Shown here: positions 42,325 through 50,694 of the stretch, one piece after another
Numbering within the stretch: position 1 is the stretch's first letter
Layout: the number at the start of each line of letters is the position of its first letter
Source of the DNA: Lachnospiraceae bacterium UBA1759
Lineage (GTDB): Bacteria; Bacillota; Clostridia; Lachnospirales; Lachnospiraceae
Assembly: GCA_002315555.1 (NCBI GenBank)
Contig: DCHF01000055.1
Coordinates: 81,652 to 145,651 of the forward strand
Direction of reading: 5' to 3'
DNA length: 64,000 bases
Notes under the pieces: generated by a model
Told to the model about the DNA's origin: nothing
Seen by the model: the letters and a program-made list of their open reading frames with translations, nothing else
Databases searched by the model: none
Position numbers and translations under genes: made by a program

Positions 42325-42348
42325 ATATGCGGACGTTATTTCGCATAT
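42325..42348. repeat. Inverted repeat upstream of the CrtI-like gene
   Basis: ATATGCG (42325-42331) and CGCATAT (42342-42348), 10 bp apart, about 30 bp before the start codon. It could be an operator. Confidence 0.4.
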
Positions 42349-42379
42349 CGTGATCACACTACTTTAGCAGGAGACATAA

Positions 42380-43927
42380 ATGAAGGATTACGAGGTCATC
42401 GTGGTCGGCGCGGGGAACGGCGGGCTTTCCGCTGCGGCGTACCTTGCAAAGGCCGGAAAAAAAGTCTTGGTCCTGGAACGAAACAATCTTCCCGGCGGAT
42501 GCGCAACGAGCTTTGTACGCGGCCGCTTTGAATTTGAGTCGGCGCTTCATGAGCTCTGCGCCATGGGCGACGGTACCGGCGGAAAGGTGAAAGGAAGCGT
42601 GCGGAAAATACTGGAAGAGTACGGTATGAGCGTGCCCGGCAGATTCATCGACGATGCTTTCCGCACGATCTGTACGGACCCCGCACACCCGGTCGATGTC
42701 ACCATGCCCACGGGCATCCGGGATTACATCGATGCCATGGAACAGGCCGTTCCCGGCAGCCGCGACGCAATCACCGGCATCCTGGAGCTTTCCCGCATGA
42801 TCTCGGATTCCGTAGGCTGGCTTCAAAAGAGAAACAACGAACCCAAACTCTTCGAATACGCGGAACTCCTCTATAAATACGGCGACCTTCTGAAGGTCGA
42901 GCCCTGTTCCGTTTCTGAAATATGCAAACGCTTCGACCTGCCGGCGGAAGCGGAGATGATCTTTGAATCCTACTGGGAATACATTTCCGCGGACCCGGAC
43001 AACATGAGCTTTGCCGTGTACGCGATGATGAACTACACGTACCTGAACGAAACACCGTGGATCCCGCTGGAGCGGAGCCATGCGCTGGAACTGGAATTTG
43101 ACCGGGTCATCCGTGCGTTCGGCGGCGACATCCGGTACAATACGGAGGTGAAGCGGATCGAGATTCGCGACAATACCGTAAACGGCGTGACACTGGCGGA
43201 CGACACCTACATTCCCTGCCGCTATGTCATGTCGAATCTGATGCCTACCACGGTCTTTGGTCACATGGTGGATGAAAAAGAGGTGCCGGTCCGCGAACGG
43301 AAACTGATCAAGGCGCGGAAGCTCGGTCAATCCGCCTGCACGATCTACCTGGGGCTCGACATCCCGGCGGCGGAGCTCGGCATCCGAGAATACAACATGT
43401 TTCTGTATGATTCGCTGAACGGCCATGAATCCTATGAAAGTCATAAAAGCCTGGATACACACAATGATTTCTGTGTGACGATCCTGAACAATGTACTGCC
43501 CGGCGCAAGTCCCGAGGGCACCTGCATGCTGTATTTTACAAGCCTTTATCCGGAGGATGTTTTTAAGGATCTGAAGGAGGAGGACTACTTTGCCATGAAG
43601 GACAAGGTGGCGCGGGATACCATCGAGGGCTTTGAAAAGTCGATGGGCGTTTCCATCCGCGGACACATCGAGGAGATCGTGGTCGCACTTCCCGTCACGT
43701 TCGCGCGCTATATGGGCACGCCGCGCGGTGTCATTTACGGCTATGAGCCGGACCTGTGGGACGGCATGTTTGAACGCGAACAATCCGGACATTATCTGGA
43801 TCACACGGTGAAAGGGCTGCGCTTCTGCGGCGGTCATGCCACGCAGATGGATGGGTACAGTCAGGCCATCGGCAGCGGACGCGAGCAGGCGGTCTTTTTA
43901 CTGGAGGACATGGAGGCGGGCCGATGA
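42380..43927 (+). CDS. CrtI/RetSat-like FAD oxidoreductase
   Basis: A 515-residue flavoprotein of the phytoene-desaturase/retinol-saturase superfamily. The N-terminal Rossmann motif VGAGNGGLSAAAYLAKAGKKV (GxGxxG at 10-15) is followed by LERNNLPGGCATSF and a C-terminal FAD segment GLRFCGGHATQMDGYSQAIGSG. These enzymes add or remove hydrogen at C=C bonds of hydrophobic substrates. Its coupled partner (next gene, ATGA overlap) carries an FNR-like and a 2Fe-2S domain and could deliver electrons, which favours a reductase (saturase) role. No carotenoid genes are near. Confidence 0.82.
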   Translation: MKDYEVIVVGAGNGGLSAAAYLAKAGKKVLVLERNNLPGGCATSFVRGRFEFESALHELCAMGDGTGGKVKGSVRKILEEYGMSVPGRFIDDAFRTICTDPAHPVDVTMPTGIRDYIDAMEQAVPGSRDAITGILELSRMISDSVGWLQKRNNEPKLFEYAELLYKYGDLLKVEPCSVSEICKRFDLPAEAEMIFESYWEYISADPDNMSFAVYAMMNYTYLNETPWIPLERSHALELEFDRVIRAFGGDIRYNTEVKRIEIRDNTVNGVTLADDTYIPCRYVMSNLMPTTVFGHMVDEKEVPVRERKLIKARKLGQSACTIYLGLDIPAAELGIREYNMFLYDSLNGHESYESHKSLDTHNDFCVTILNNVLPGASPEGTCMLYFTSLYPEDVFKDLKEEDYFAMKDKVARDTIEGFEKSMGVSIRGHIEEIVVALPVTFARYMGTPRGVIYGYEPDLWDGMFEREQSGHYLDHTVKGLRFCGGHATQMDGYSQAIGSGREQAVFLLEDMEAGR

Positions 43928-45195
43928 AGAAGCGTTACGGATATGATAAGAAGGCGCTGAAGGGTCTGGGGTATACCAAATTTCTGACGGAAGTGCACGA
44001 GCGGAATAAGATCATCGAGGCACAGCCGGAGGAAGAGATCGTTTCGAAATACAATGTGAACATTCTGGCGGAGCGGCTGCATCCGCGTGTGCAGTATGTG
44101 AAGGTGGCGGAGGTCGCGGAGCTCCGGGAGGCCAAGCGGTTCAAGCTGGTGCCGGACGCATCGCGCGGGACGGAGCATTTGGCGTTTTTCCGTGCCGGAC
44201 AGTATGTGACGGTGACGGTGGAAAAGAGCAGTGAATCGGTAAGTGAGGGCGGAAACACTCCGGGAGAAAACGGGGGAACGGCCATTCTGACACGCCCGTA
44301 CACACTGTGTTCTTCGCCGATGGCGGCGCTTGGCGAGGAGCCCTGTTACGAGATCCTGGTGAAAAAGGTGCCGGGCGGCGCGGTGTCATCGGAGATCCTT
44401 GCAAACTGGCATGTTGGAACAAAAGCGGTCCTTTCCGGCCCTCTCGGAAACTTTTATTATCAGGACCTTCGCGACGCGGAGCACGTGGTCGCGGTGGCCG
44501 GCGGTTCCGGCATCACGCCGTTCCTTTCGATGGCCGGCGCCGTGGCGGAGGGAAAGGAGAAGCATCGGCTGACGATCCTCTACGGCTGCCGCACGGAAGC
44601 GGACATCCTGATGAAAACGGAGCTGGATGCGCTTTCCGCCTGCGACGGCATCCGGGTGGTCTACGTTCTTTCCGATGAGGAAAAGAGCGGCTACGAACAC
44701 GGCCTGATCTCTGCGGAGCTGATCGCAAAATATGCCGGCAACGGTGCCTACAGTGTATTTGCATGCGGGCCTTCCGCGATGTATGATTATCTGAAGGGCC
44801 AGACGGAGCTCCTGAAGCTTCCGAAGCGCCTGGTGCGGTTTGAAGTCTCCGGCGGGATCAAGGATGTCAAAAAGGATCCGGCGTTCCCGAAGGAAGAGAT
44901 CGGGAAGACGCACCGGCTGACCGTGATCGTTCACGGGGAAGAAACGACCGGGGAGTGCAGTACGGAGGAGAACGTGCTGACCGCGGTGGAGCGGATGGGC
45001 ATTAAGGCCCCGTCCGAGTGCCGGAGCGGTGAATGCGGCTTTTGCAGAAGCCGTCTGGTCACCGGTGAAGTCTTTGTTCCGGCGGATACGGACGGACGCC
45101 GCATGGCGGATGCGCGTTACGGCTGGATCCACCCGTGTGTCACCTATCCGGTGAGTGATCTCACGATCGAGGTCTATCCGGTAAACGGTCGATGA
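43924..45195 (+). CDS. FNR-type flavin reductase with C-terminal 2Fe-2S ferredoxin domain
   Basis: A 423-residue electron-transfer protein. Residues 1-75 form an unusual extension with no recognised domain. The FAD domain (about 75-180) contains RPYTLCSSP, the NAD(P) domain (about 185-300) has VAGGSGITPF and FACGPSAMYD, and a plant-type ferredoxin domain (about 330-423) has Cys366, Cys371, Cys374 and Cys405. It would take electrons from NAD(P)H to its own 2Fe-2S centre and pass them on. The four-base overlap with the CrtI-like gene implies that they work together. Confidence 0.85.
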   Translation: MKKRYGYDKKALKGLGYTKFLTEVHERNKIIEAQPEEEIVSKYNVNILAERLHPRVQYVKVAEVAELREAKRFKLVPDASRGTEHLAFFRAGQYVTVTVEKSSESVSEGGNTPGENGGTAILTRPYTLCSSPMAALGEEPCYEILVKKVPGGAVSSEILANWHVGTKAVLSGPLGNFYYQDLRDAEHVVAVAGGSGITPFLSMAGAVAEGKEKHRLTILYGCRTEADILMKTELDALSACDGIRVVYVLSDEEKSGYEHGLISAELIAKYAGNGAYSVFACGPSAMYDYLKGQTELLKLPKRLVRFEVSGGIKDVKKDPAFPKEEIGKTHRLTVIVHGEETTGECSTEENVLTAVERMGIKAPSECRSGECGFCRSRLVTGEVFVPADTDGRRMADARYGWIHPCVTYPVSDLTIEVYPVNGR

Positions 45196-45240
45196 CCGGC
45201 GCTTACGAGCGCATGATCTATAAAGTATAAGAAAAGGATT

Positions 45241-45258
45241 TGCCGGAAAGTTCCGGCA
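45241..45258 (+). other. Intercistronic hairpin
   Basis: TGCCGGAA (45241-45248) pairs perfectly with TTCCGGCA (45251-45258). There is no U run, and the MATE ribosome site lies right after it, so it may affect that gene's translation or mRNA stability. Confidence 0.4.
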
Positions 45259-45271
45259 TTACAGGGGAAAC

Positions 45272-46630
45272 ATGAAAAAGACAGGGAAGTATTTAGGCGA
45301 CCGGCCGTTTTATGACAAGCTGATCCACCTTTCGGTGCCGATCGCGTTTGAAAGTCTGATGTTAGCTGCCGTAGCGGCAGCGGATGCGTTGATGCTCGGA
45401 AACGTGGAACAGAATGCCATGTCCGCGGTATCGCTTGCAACTCAGATCCAGTTTATTCAGAACTGGATCATTACGGCCATCACCGCCGGCACCAACATAT
45501 TAGGCGCGCAGTACTGGGGAAAGAAAGACCGTGAGGCCCTGGACGATATTTTTGCCATCAGCCTCCGTCTGGCAGGCCTTGCCAGCGTGCTGTGCTTCGT
45601 GGGATGCTTCTTCTTCCCGCGCTACCTGATGCTCCTCTTTACCAACGAGGAGGTGCTCGTAAACATCGGCGTAAGCTATCTTAAGATCGCCGGCTGGTCC
45701 TACCTTTTGACCGGTTTTGTGGAATGCTACCTTTCCATCATGCGTGTCAGTGATCACGCAAGTCCGTCCGCGTACATCAGTTCCGCGACGGTGGTGCTGA
45801 ATATCATCCTGAATGCGATCCTGATCTTTGGCTGGTTCGGCCTTCCGGCAATGGGCGTCCGCGGAGCGGCGACGGCAACACTGATCGCCCGTGCGGTGGA
45901 ACTCATCGTCTGTATCGTGATCTCGATGCGGAAGGATTTCATCGGCTTCCCGAGCCACCGGATCCTCAAGTTCAACAAGCTTCTGCGGAAGGATTTCCTG
46001 AAGGCGTCCATGCCGATCCTCGGGGCAAGCATTTTCTGGGGTGTCGGGTTTGCTTCCTATACCGCTTTCATGGGCCATATGGGAACGGATGCAGCAGCAG
46101 CTACATCGGTGGCGGCGGTCGTCCGCGACCTGGTCTGCTGTCTCTGCAACGGCCTCGGCGCAGCCGGCGGCATTATGGTCGGCAACGAGCTCGGCGCCGG
46201 TGACCTGGTAAAGGGCAAACAGTACGGCGACTGGCTGATGCGCATTTCCTATATCATCGGTATCCTGTCCACACTGATCATGCTGGCAGTTACTCCGCTC
46301 ATCATGCATTTCGTCAAGTTGACGGACGGCGCGCATTCCTATCTCCTCGGCATGATGGTCATCATGGCGGTCTATATGATCGGCCGTGCGGTCAATACCA
46401 TTATTATCAACGGTATCTTTGCTGCCGGCGGCGATACGAATTTTGATATGTATTCGCTGGCAGTCGTTATGTGGGGTCTCGCGGTACCGCTTGCGGCGCT
46501 CGGAACCTTTGTGTTCCATTGGCCGGTGCTTGTGGTCTATGCCTGCACTTGCCTCGATGAGGTCGGCAAGATCCCGTGGGTCATGATCCATTATAAGAAA
46601 TACAAGTGGGTCAAGGACCTGACAAGATAA
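45272..46630 (+). CDS. Second MATE family efflux transporter
   Basis: A 452-residue MATE protein with twelve helices. It is not closely similar to the one at 36490: it starts LSVPIAFESLMLAAVAAADALMLG and has the DinF/YeeO-like helix pattern with WITAITAGTNILGAQYWG. It is expected to export a metabolite or drug with Na or H. It follows the flavoprotein pair in the same direction, 76 bp later, so export of that pair's product is conceivable. ATG follows GGGGAA. Confidence 0.86.
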   Translation: MKKTGKYLGDRPFYDKLIHLSVPIAFESLMLAAVAAADALMLGNVEQNAMSAVSLATQIQFIQNWIITAITAGTNILGAQYWGKKDREALDDIFAISLRLAGLASVLCFVGCFFFPRYLMLLFTNEEVLVNIGVSYLKIAGWSYLLTGFVECYLSIMRVSDHASPSAYISSATVVLNIILNAILIFGWFGLPAMGVRGAATATLIARAVELIVCIVISMRKDFIGFPSHRILKFNKLLRKDFLKASMPILGASIFWGVGFASYTAFMGHMGTDAAAATSVAAVVRDLVCCLCNGLGAAGGIMVGNELGAGDLVKGKQYGDWLMRISYIIGILSTLIMLAVTPLIMHFVKLTDGAHSYLLGMMVIMAVYMIGRAVNTIIINGIFAAGGDTNFDMYSLAVVMWGLAVPLAALGTFVFHWPVLVVYACTCLDEVGKIPWVMIHYKKYKWVKDLTR

Positions 46631-46641
46631 GGGAGGAAGAT

Positions 46642-47061
46642 ATGGCACAGAAAAAGAACGGTACAAAGAATAATAAGGCAGCCGGCGCGGTGAAAAAGGC
46701 ACCGCTTCCGAAAAAGGCGCTCGGGATTCCGGAGGGGTGGTTTTACGCAGCCGGACAGGAAGCAAACGTTGTGATGGTGAGAGCCGCGCTTCCGGAGGGC
46801 ATGGAGTCCGATATCTGGAAAGAGGCCGGTGTACTCGAGGTCATTCTCGGGGAGAAGGAATCCATCGACATCGAAGAAATGGAAGTGGCCGATGAAGAGG
46901 CGCAGGCATTCATGGACGAGCTCGGCGCAAAGAGTCTGTTTTATGTTTCCTTTGATCCGGGAATGTATGAAAAGGCATTGCCTGTTTTGAAGGCGATCGT
47001 CGCAGAGCTGGGCGGAAAAATGCTCGGTGACACTCCGAATCTGGAACCGGAGATCTGCTGA
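46642..47061 (+). CDS. Unknown acidic protein with Lys-rich N-terminus
   Basis: A 139-residue protein. The first 40 residues are rich in Lys and Ala (KKNGTKNNKAAGAVKKAP) and the rest is acidic with a clear alternating hydrophobic pattern ending LEPEIC. I do not recognise it. It starts after GGGAGGA, and its stop overlaps the start of the next gene (TGATG), so it is coupled to a metallophosphoesterase and may regulate or bind it. Confidence 0.65.
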   Translation: MAQKKNGTKNNKAAGAVKKAPLPKKALGIPEGWFYAAGQEANVVMVRAALPEGMESDIWKEAGVLEVILGEKESIDIEEMEVADEEAQAFMDELGAKSLFYVSFDPGMYEKALPVLKAIVAELGGKMLGDTPNLEPEIC

Positions 47062-47759
47062 TGGCACTGTATGCGCTGGGGGATTTTCATCTGGCCTTCA
47101 GTTCCGATAAGACGATGGATATCTTCGGAAAGGTCTGGGTGGATCACGAAAGGAAAATTGAAAAGAACTGCCGGAAGAGGGTGAAGCCGGAGGATACGCT
47201 GGTCATCACCGGTGATCATTCACAAAGCAATTCACTGTCAGCATGTGAAAAGGACCTGGCGTTTATTGAAGCGCTTCCGGGGCGCAAGATCCTGCTTCGC
47301 GGCAATCATGACCAGTTCTGGAACGTGAAGAAGACCGGACGTCTGAACGAATTGTATGCCGGCCGGCTGTTTTTTCTGCAAAACAATTATTATGTGTATG
47401 AGGATTACGCGCTGGTAGGAACGAAGGGCTATTGCTTTGAGGGGAAGGATACCATCGAACACGGGGAGATGCTCCTTAAGCGCGAGGCGGAACGGCTGAG
47501 AAAGTCCTTTGAACTTGCGAGAGCCGACGGCTTCACTAAATTCGTGATGTTCCTGCATTTTCCGCCCACGTCCATCGGCGAGCAGGAGAGCGTGTTCACC
47601 CGCATGGCGGAGGAATACGGTGCGGAGCATGTGGTGTATTCGCATTGTCACGGAGAACCGCGCTGGGATGACAGCTTCAAGGGAAATGTAAACGGTGTGG
47701 AGTATCATCTGGTGTCCGGGGATTTCCTGAATTTTAAGCCGGAGAAAATATTGGATTAA
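47061..47759 (+). CDS. Metallophosphoesterase (calcineurin-like)
   Basis: A 232-residue calcineurin-like phosphoesterase. Metal-binding motifs are present in order: GDFH (residues 7-10), ITGDHSQ (about 48-54), LRGNHDQFW (about 78-86), FLHFPP and HCHGEP (about 195-200). The second motif is slightly unusual, with His after GD. The substrate is unknown; relatives act on phosphodiesters. No signal peptide. Last gene of an operon with the MATE and the unknown protein. Confidence 0.85.
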   Translation: MALYALGDFHLAFSSDKTMDIFGKVWVDHERKIEKNCRKRVKPEDTLVITGDHSQSNSLSACEKDLAFIEALPGRKILLRGNHDQFWNVKKTGRLNELYAGRLFFLQNNYYVYEDYALVGTKGYCFEGKDTIEHGEMLLKREAERLRKSFELARADGFTKFVMFLHFPPTSIGEQESVFTRMAEEYGAEHVVYSHCHGEPRWDDSFKGNVNGVEYHLVSGDFLNFKPEKILD

Positions 47760-47763
47760 TAAA

Positions 47764-47793
47764 GAAAGACCTGCGGATTTCCGCAGGTCTTTC
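47764..47793 (+). terminator. Terminator after the metallophosphoesterase
   Basis: GAAAGACCTGCGGA pairs with TCCGCAGGTCTTTC around two bases and runs into TTGAATTTT. Confidence 0.85.
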
Positions 47794-47805
47794 TTGAATT
47801 TTGAC

Positions 47806-47900
47806 TTATAATTGTCTTTTTTTACGGAGGAGTACCCCAATTACGATTCCGGTGATGAAAAGAACTGCTGAAAAGTTGAGCCAACTGATTTTGGCGCGGA
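47806..47900 (-). pseudogene. Possible relic: single membrane helix with basic tail
   Basis: On the minus strand an open stretch reads ISWLNFSAVLFITGIVIGVL followed by LRKKRQL and a stop at 47806. That looks like the C-terminal anchor of a membrane protein, but no start codon or ribosome site is present upstream in frame, and the terminator at 47908-47945 interrupts it. I regard it as a decayed end or chance. Confidence 0.25.
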
Positions 47901-47907
47901 TCTGATA

Positions 47908-47945
47908 AACAAGCCCCCTGTGAAGTAATTCACAGGGGGCTTGTT
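47908..47945. terminator. Bidirectional terminator
   Basis: A perfect 17-bp stem (47908-47924 with 47929-47945), loop GTAA. It ends the ANTAR gene on the minus strand. Confidence 0.85.
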
Positions 47946-47948
47946 TTC

Positions 47949-48542
47949 TTACATTCTTCCGTACGTTTCAATGATCGACTCTGCGACTTCGCGTTTGGCT
48001 ACGCAGCGGTCCATTGCCTGTTTCTCGATATAACGGTGGGCGTCCGGCTCCGACATGTTGAGCTTGTCGATGAGCAGCCACTTTGCACGGTTGACGAGAC
48101 GGATCTCTTCCATCTTTTCTTCCAGCGTGGCGGATTTCTTCTCGAATTTCCGGAGGCGTTCACGGGCGGCCTTCATCCAGTTCATCGCATTCATGAGCGT
48201 GGACGGTACAATGGGCTTGGCGAGGCAAAAAACGCCGTTATCCATCAGTTTTTGATTCAGTTCGTCATATACATCGGACTTTGCGAGAAACATACAAACG
48301 GTGTCATGTTTGCCGTTTGAAATGTCAATGGCAAAACGCGTTCCCATGTCATCCGGCAGCGGGGAATTAACGATCACGATGTCGATGGCATTCTCCACCA
48401 GATACCGCTTGGCATTGGCCAGACTTCCCGCAAAAAACAGCGGATCAAAGTTTTGTTCGGCAAACAGAGTACGGAGAGTATCGTTGAATTTCTCCGAGGA
48501 GGAGACCACGAGTACGCTGTATGTCCGATTGTCAAATATCAT
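47949..48542 (-). CDS. ANTAR-domain regulator with degenerate receiver
   Basis: A 197-residue protein with an N-terminal receiver-like domain (1-120) and a C-terminal ANTAR RNA-binding domain (about 140-197: LVNRAKWLLIDKLNMSE, AHRYIEKQAMDR). ANTAR proteins bind paired hairpins in mRNA leaders and prevent termination. The receiver lacks the acidic pair (SSS at 14-16) and has Asn59 where the phosphorylated Asp should be (IVIVNSPLPDDMG), so it is probably not switched by phosphorylation. Position next to glutamine synthetase and two operons with leader terminators suggests nitrogen control. ATG follows GGAGGG. Confidence 0.88.
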   Translation of the reverse strand: MIFDNRTYSVLVVSSSEKFNDTLRTLFAEQNFDPLFFAGSLANAKRYLVENAIDIVIVNSPLPDDMGTRFAIDISNGKHDTVCMFLAKSDVYDELNQKLMDNGVFCLAKPIVPSTLMNAMNWMKAARERLRKFEKKSATLEEKMEEIRLVNRAKWLLIDKLNMSEPDAHRYIEKQAMDRCVAKREVAESIIETYGRM

Positions 48543-48641
48543 GGAACCCTCCTTTCACGTTTTGTTTGTTACACATAACCTGCGATTATTCCCGTGTGGC
48601 ATCGGAACGACAGACAGGGAATACGTTGTCTTTGAACGGTA

Positions 48642-49850
48642 TTATTCGCAGTAGGTCTCGATCATCGACTGCGGAAGATGCGTCCGTATGAACTCGCTTT
48701 CACGGGCGGCCTTAGCGGCTTCTTCGCGGGTCGCGGGAAGCATCGTCAGTCCTTTTACAGTCTCCTCATCGGCTCTGAACAGATTGATGTTCGTTGCCGG
48801 CGGAAGCTCTTCATTACGCTCGAGGCCGTGCAGGCAGGCGTAGATCAGGAGGGTATAGGCCAGATAGGGATTGGTTCCCGGATCCGGAGAGCGGAGCTCA
48901 ACACGCTTGAACTGCTCGTATGCCGCGGGGATACGGATAAGCTGGGAACGGTTCTCACTGGACCAGGTCACATAGCGCGGTGCTTTGTTGGCGCCGAAAC
49001 GCTTGTAGGAATCCTCGGTCGGATTTAAGAAAATCGTCATGGCCGGAACACGGTTCAGAATACCCGCGATCATGTGATCGGTCATGTCCTCACCGGAGTC
49101 GGATTTGACGGAGATATTGATGTGCATGCCATTACCCGGTTCGTCAGCCAGCGGCTTCGGGGAGAAGTCGGCGTAAAGACCGTTACGGAAAGCGATGGAG
49201 CGGACTACACGGGTGAAGGTGACAGCGTTATCGGCCGCGGAAAGCGGATCGGAATAACGGAAGTCGATCTCGTTCTGTCCCGGACCCTCCTCATGATGCG
49301 AACTCTCCGGCATGATTTCCATGCGCTCTAATGTCAGGCAGATATCGCGGCGGACGTTTTCGCCCTTATCGAGCGGGGCGATGTCCATGTAGCCGGCGTG
49401 ATCGTGCGGTGTCCTGGTCGGCGCACCGTTTTCATCAAGCTCGAACAGATAGAATTCCATCTCGGCACCGAAGGAAAAATGGAAGCCCTCGGATTCCGCG
49501 CGTGCCACAGCGGTTTTCAAAAGCGTGCGGGCATCGTTTTCAAAAACGGTGCCGTCCGGGTAAGTAACGGTGCAGATCATCTGAACAACACGGCCGTGTT
49601 CGGGACGCCAGGGCAGAAGCGCCAACGTATCCGGATCCGGATGCAGGAAGAGATCGGAGTAGACCTCGCCGCCAAAACCGCGGATCGCGGAGGCATCGAT
49701 GGCAATACCGTATTTAAAGGCGCGCATCAGCTCGCCCGGCATGATCGACTTATTCTTAATGGTACCGAACACATCACAGAAAGCGAGGCGGATGAATTTG
49801 ACATCCTCCTCGATCACATATTCCAGGACTTCTTCGACAGAATACTTCAT
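48642..49850 (-). CDS. glnA: Glutamine synthetase, GlnA (type I-like, short)
   Basis: A 402-residue glutamine synthetase: ammonium + glutamate + ATP to glutamine. N-terminal beta-grasp (1-90) and catalytic domain (100-402) with FGAEMEFYLFE, HHEEGPGQNEIDF, GNGMHINIS and the ATP-site RSPDPGTNPYLAYT. Shorter than the 440-residue norm; there is no C-terminal adenylylation segment. It lies 127 bp downstream of the glutamate synthase genes with a structured spacer, and upstream of the ANTAR gene. Start ATG 49850 with GAGGA upstream. Confidence 0.9.
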   Translation of the reverse strand: MKYSVEEVLEYVIEEDVKFIRLAFCDVFGTIKNKSIMPGELMRAFKYGIAIDASAIRGFGGEVYSDLFLHPDPDTLALLPWRPEHGRVVQMICTVTYPDGTVFENDARTLLKTAVARAESEGFHFSFGAEMEFYLFELDENGAPTRTPHDHAGYMDIAPLDKGENVRRDICLTLERMEIMPESSHHEEGPGQNEIDFRYSDPLSAADNAVTFTRVVRSIAFRNGLYADFSPKPLADEPGNGMHINISVKSDSGEDMTDHMIAGILNRVPAMTIFLNPTEDSYKRFGANKAPRYVTWSSENRSQLIRIPAAYEQFKRVELRSPDPGTNPYLAYTLLIYACLHGLERNEELPPATNINLFRADEETVKGLTMLPATREEAAKAARESEFIRTHLPQSMIETYCE

Positions 49851-49881
49851 AACAGTTCCTCTCAATATAAACAGGACAATA

Positions 49882-49954
49882 CCCGCGGCTTCGAAAAGCT
49901 GCGGGCAGATCCGTTTCGTTTTCCGCAGTACATCGCAGATAATCGATCTACTGC
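49882..49954 (-). promoter_or_regulatory. Tandem hairpins in the glnA leader
   Basis: On the minus strand, a hairpin closed by GCAGTA/TACTGC (49925-49954) is followed by one with stem CCCGC-GCTT and loop TTCG (49882-49905). No U run follows. Two adjacent hairpins are what ANTAR proteins recognise, but the loops do not show the AnnGnn hexaloop. Confidence 0.35.
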
Positions 49955-49977
49955 TTATTAAAATACCTTATTCCGGC

Positions 49978-50694
49978 TCAGTTTGCAACATACATTTGCT
50001 TGTAGGGGTTGCTGCTGTCGGGGGTGACGATCGTGAAATCCGCATCAAGAAGAGTGGCGTAATCGTAATCGAACAGACGGCAGTACTCTTTCAGATAAGC
50101 GCTGACAGCTTCCAGATCCTCTTTGGTTGCGGGAACCGCCTTGACGCCCGGGTTGAACCGCACGTCCTTACAATCGGAACGGAGGATCATCTTTCCGCCG
50201 TGCATACCGGTGCCGGGGAAATTGCCGACGATCTTCTTTTCGGTCAGGCCCAGGACGATGATGATTCCACCGGCCTGATATTCGCCGAGGAAGCTTCCCG
50301 CACCGCCGCCGATGACCAGCGCCGGAACCTTTTCCTTATAGGCCTTCATATGAATGCCTGCTCGATAACCCGCGTCTCCTTTGACATAGATGGTGCCGCC
50401 GCGCATCGCGTAACCTGCCGCATCACCGATGTTTCCGTGGATCACAATGGAACCGTCATTCATCGTATCGCCGACCGCGTCCTGCGCATTGCCGTTCACG
50501 ACGATGTCCGCACCGTTCAGGTACGCGCCGAGCGCATTGCCCGGGATGCCCTGAATGGCGATCGTACGACCGCTCTGGCCGTCTGCGATGAAACGCTGAC
50601 CCAGACAGTTCGTGATTTCGATATCGCCCTCGGTCTTACGGACCAGGTCATTCAGTTTCGTATAGTCCAGTTCTTTAGCATCGATCGTTGTCAT
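49978..50694 (-). CDS. Glutamate synthase, GXGXG (GltB C-terminal) domain protein
   Basis: A 238-residue protein equal to the C-terminal beta-helix domain of the glutamate synthase large subunit. The repeated G-x-x-G-x-x-x-G pattern runs through it (GDAVGD, GNIGDAAGYAMRGG, GDAGYRAG, GGGAGSFLGEYQAGG). In the single-chain enzyme this domain is structural and holds the ammonia tunnel between glutaminase and FMN sites. Here it is a separate gene whose ATG overlaps the stop of the oxidoreductase gene. It is the last of five split glutamate synthase genes. Confidence 0.9.
   Translation of the reverse strand: MTTIDAKELDYTKLNDLVRKTEGDIEITNCLGQRFIADGQSGRTIAIQGIPGNALGAYLNGADIVVNGNAQDAVGDTMNDGSIVIHGNIGDAAGYAMRGGTIYVKGDAGYRAGIHMKAYKEKVPALVIGGGAGSFLGEYQAGGIIIVLGLTEKKIVGNFPGTGMHGGKMILRSDCKDVRFNPGVKAVPATKEDLEAVSAYLKEYCRLFDYDYATLLDADFTIVTPDSSNPYKQMYVAN

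Noticed and set aside
42359..43837. Long minus-strand frame opposite the CrtI-like gene
   Set aside because: Same shadow effect. The plus strand carries the FAD motifs and a ribosome site.
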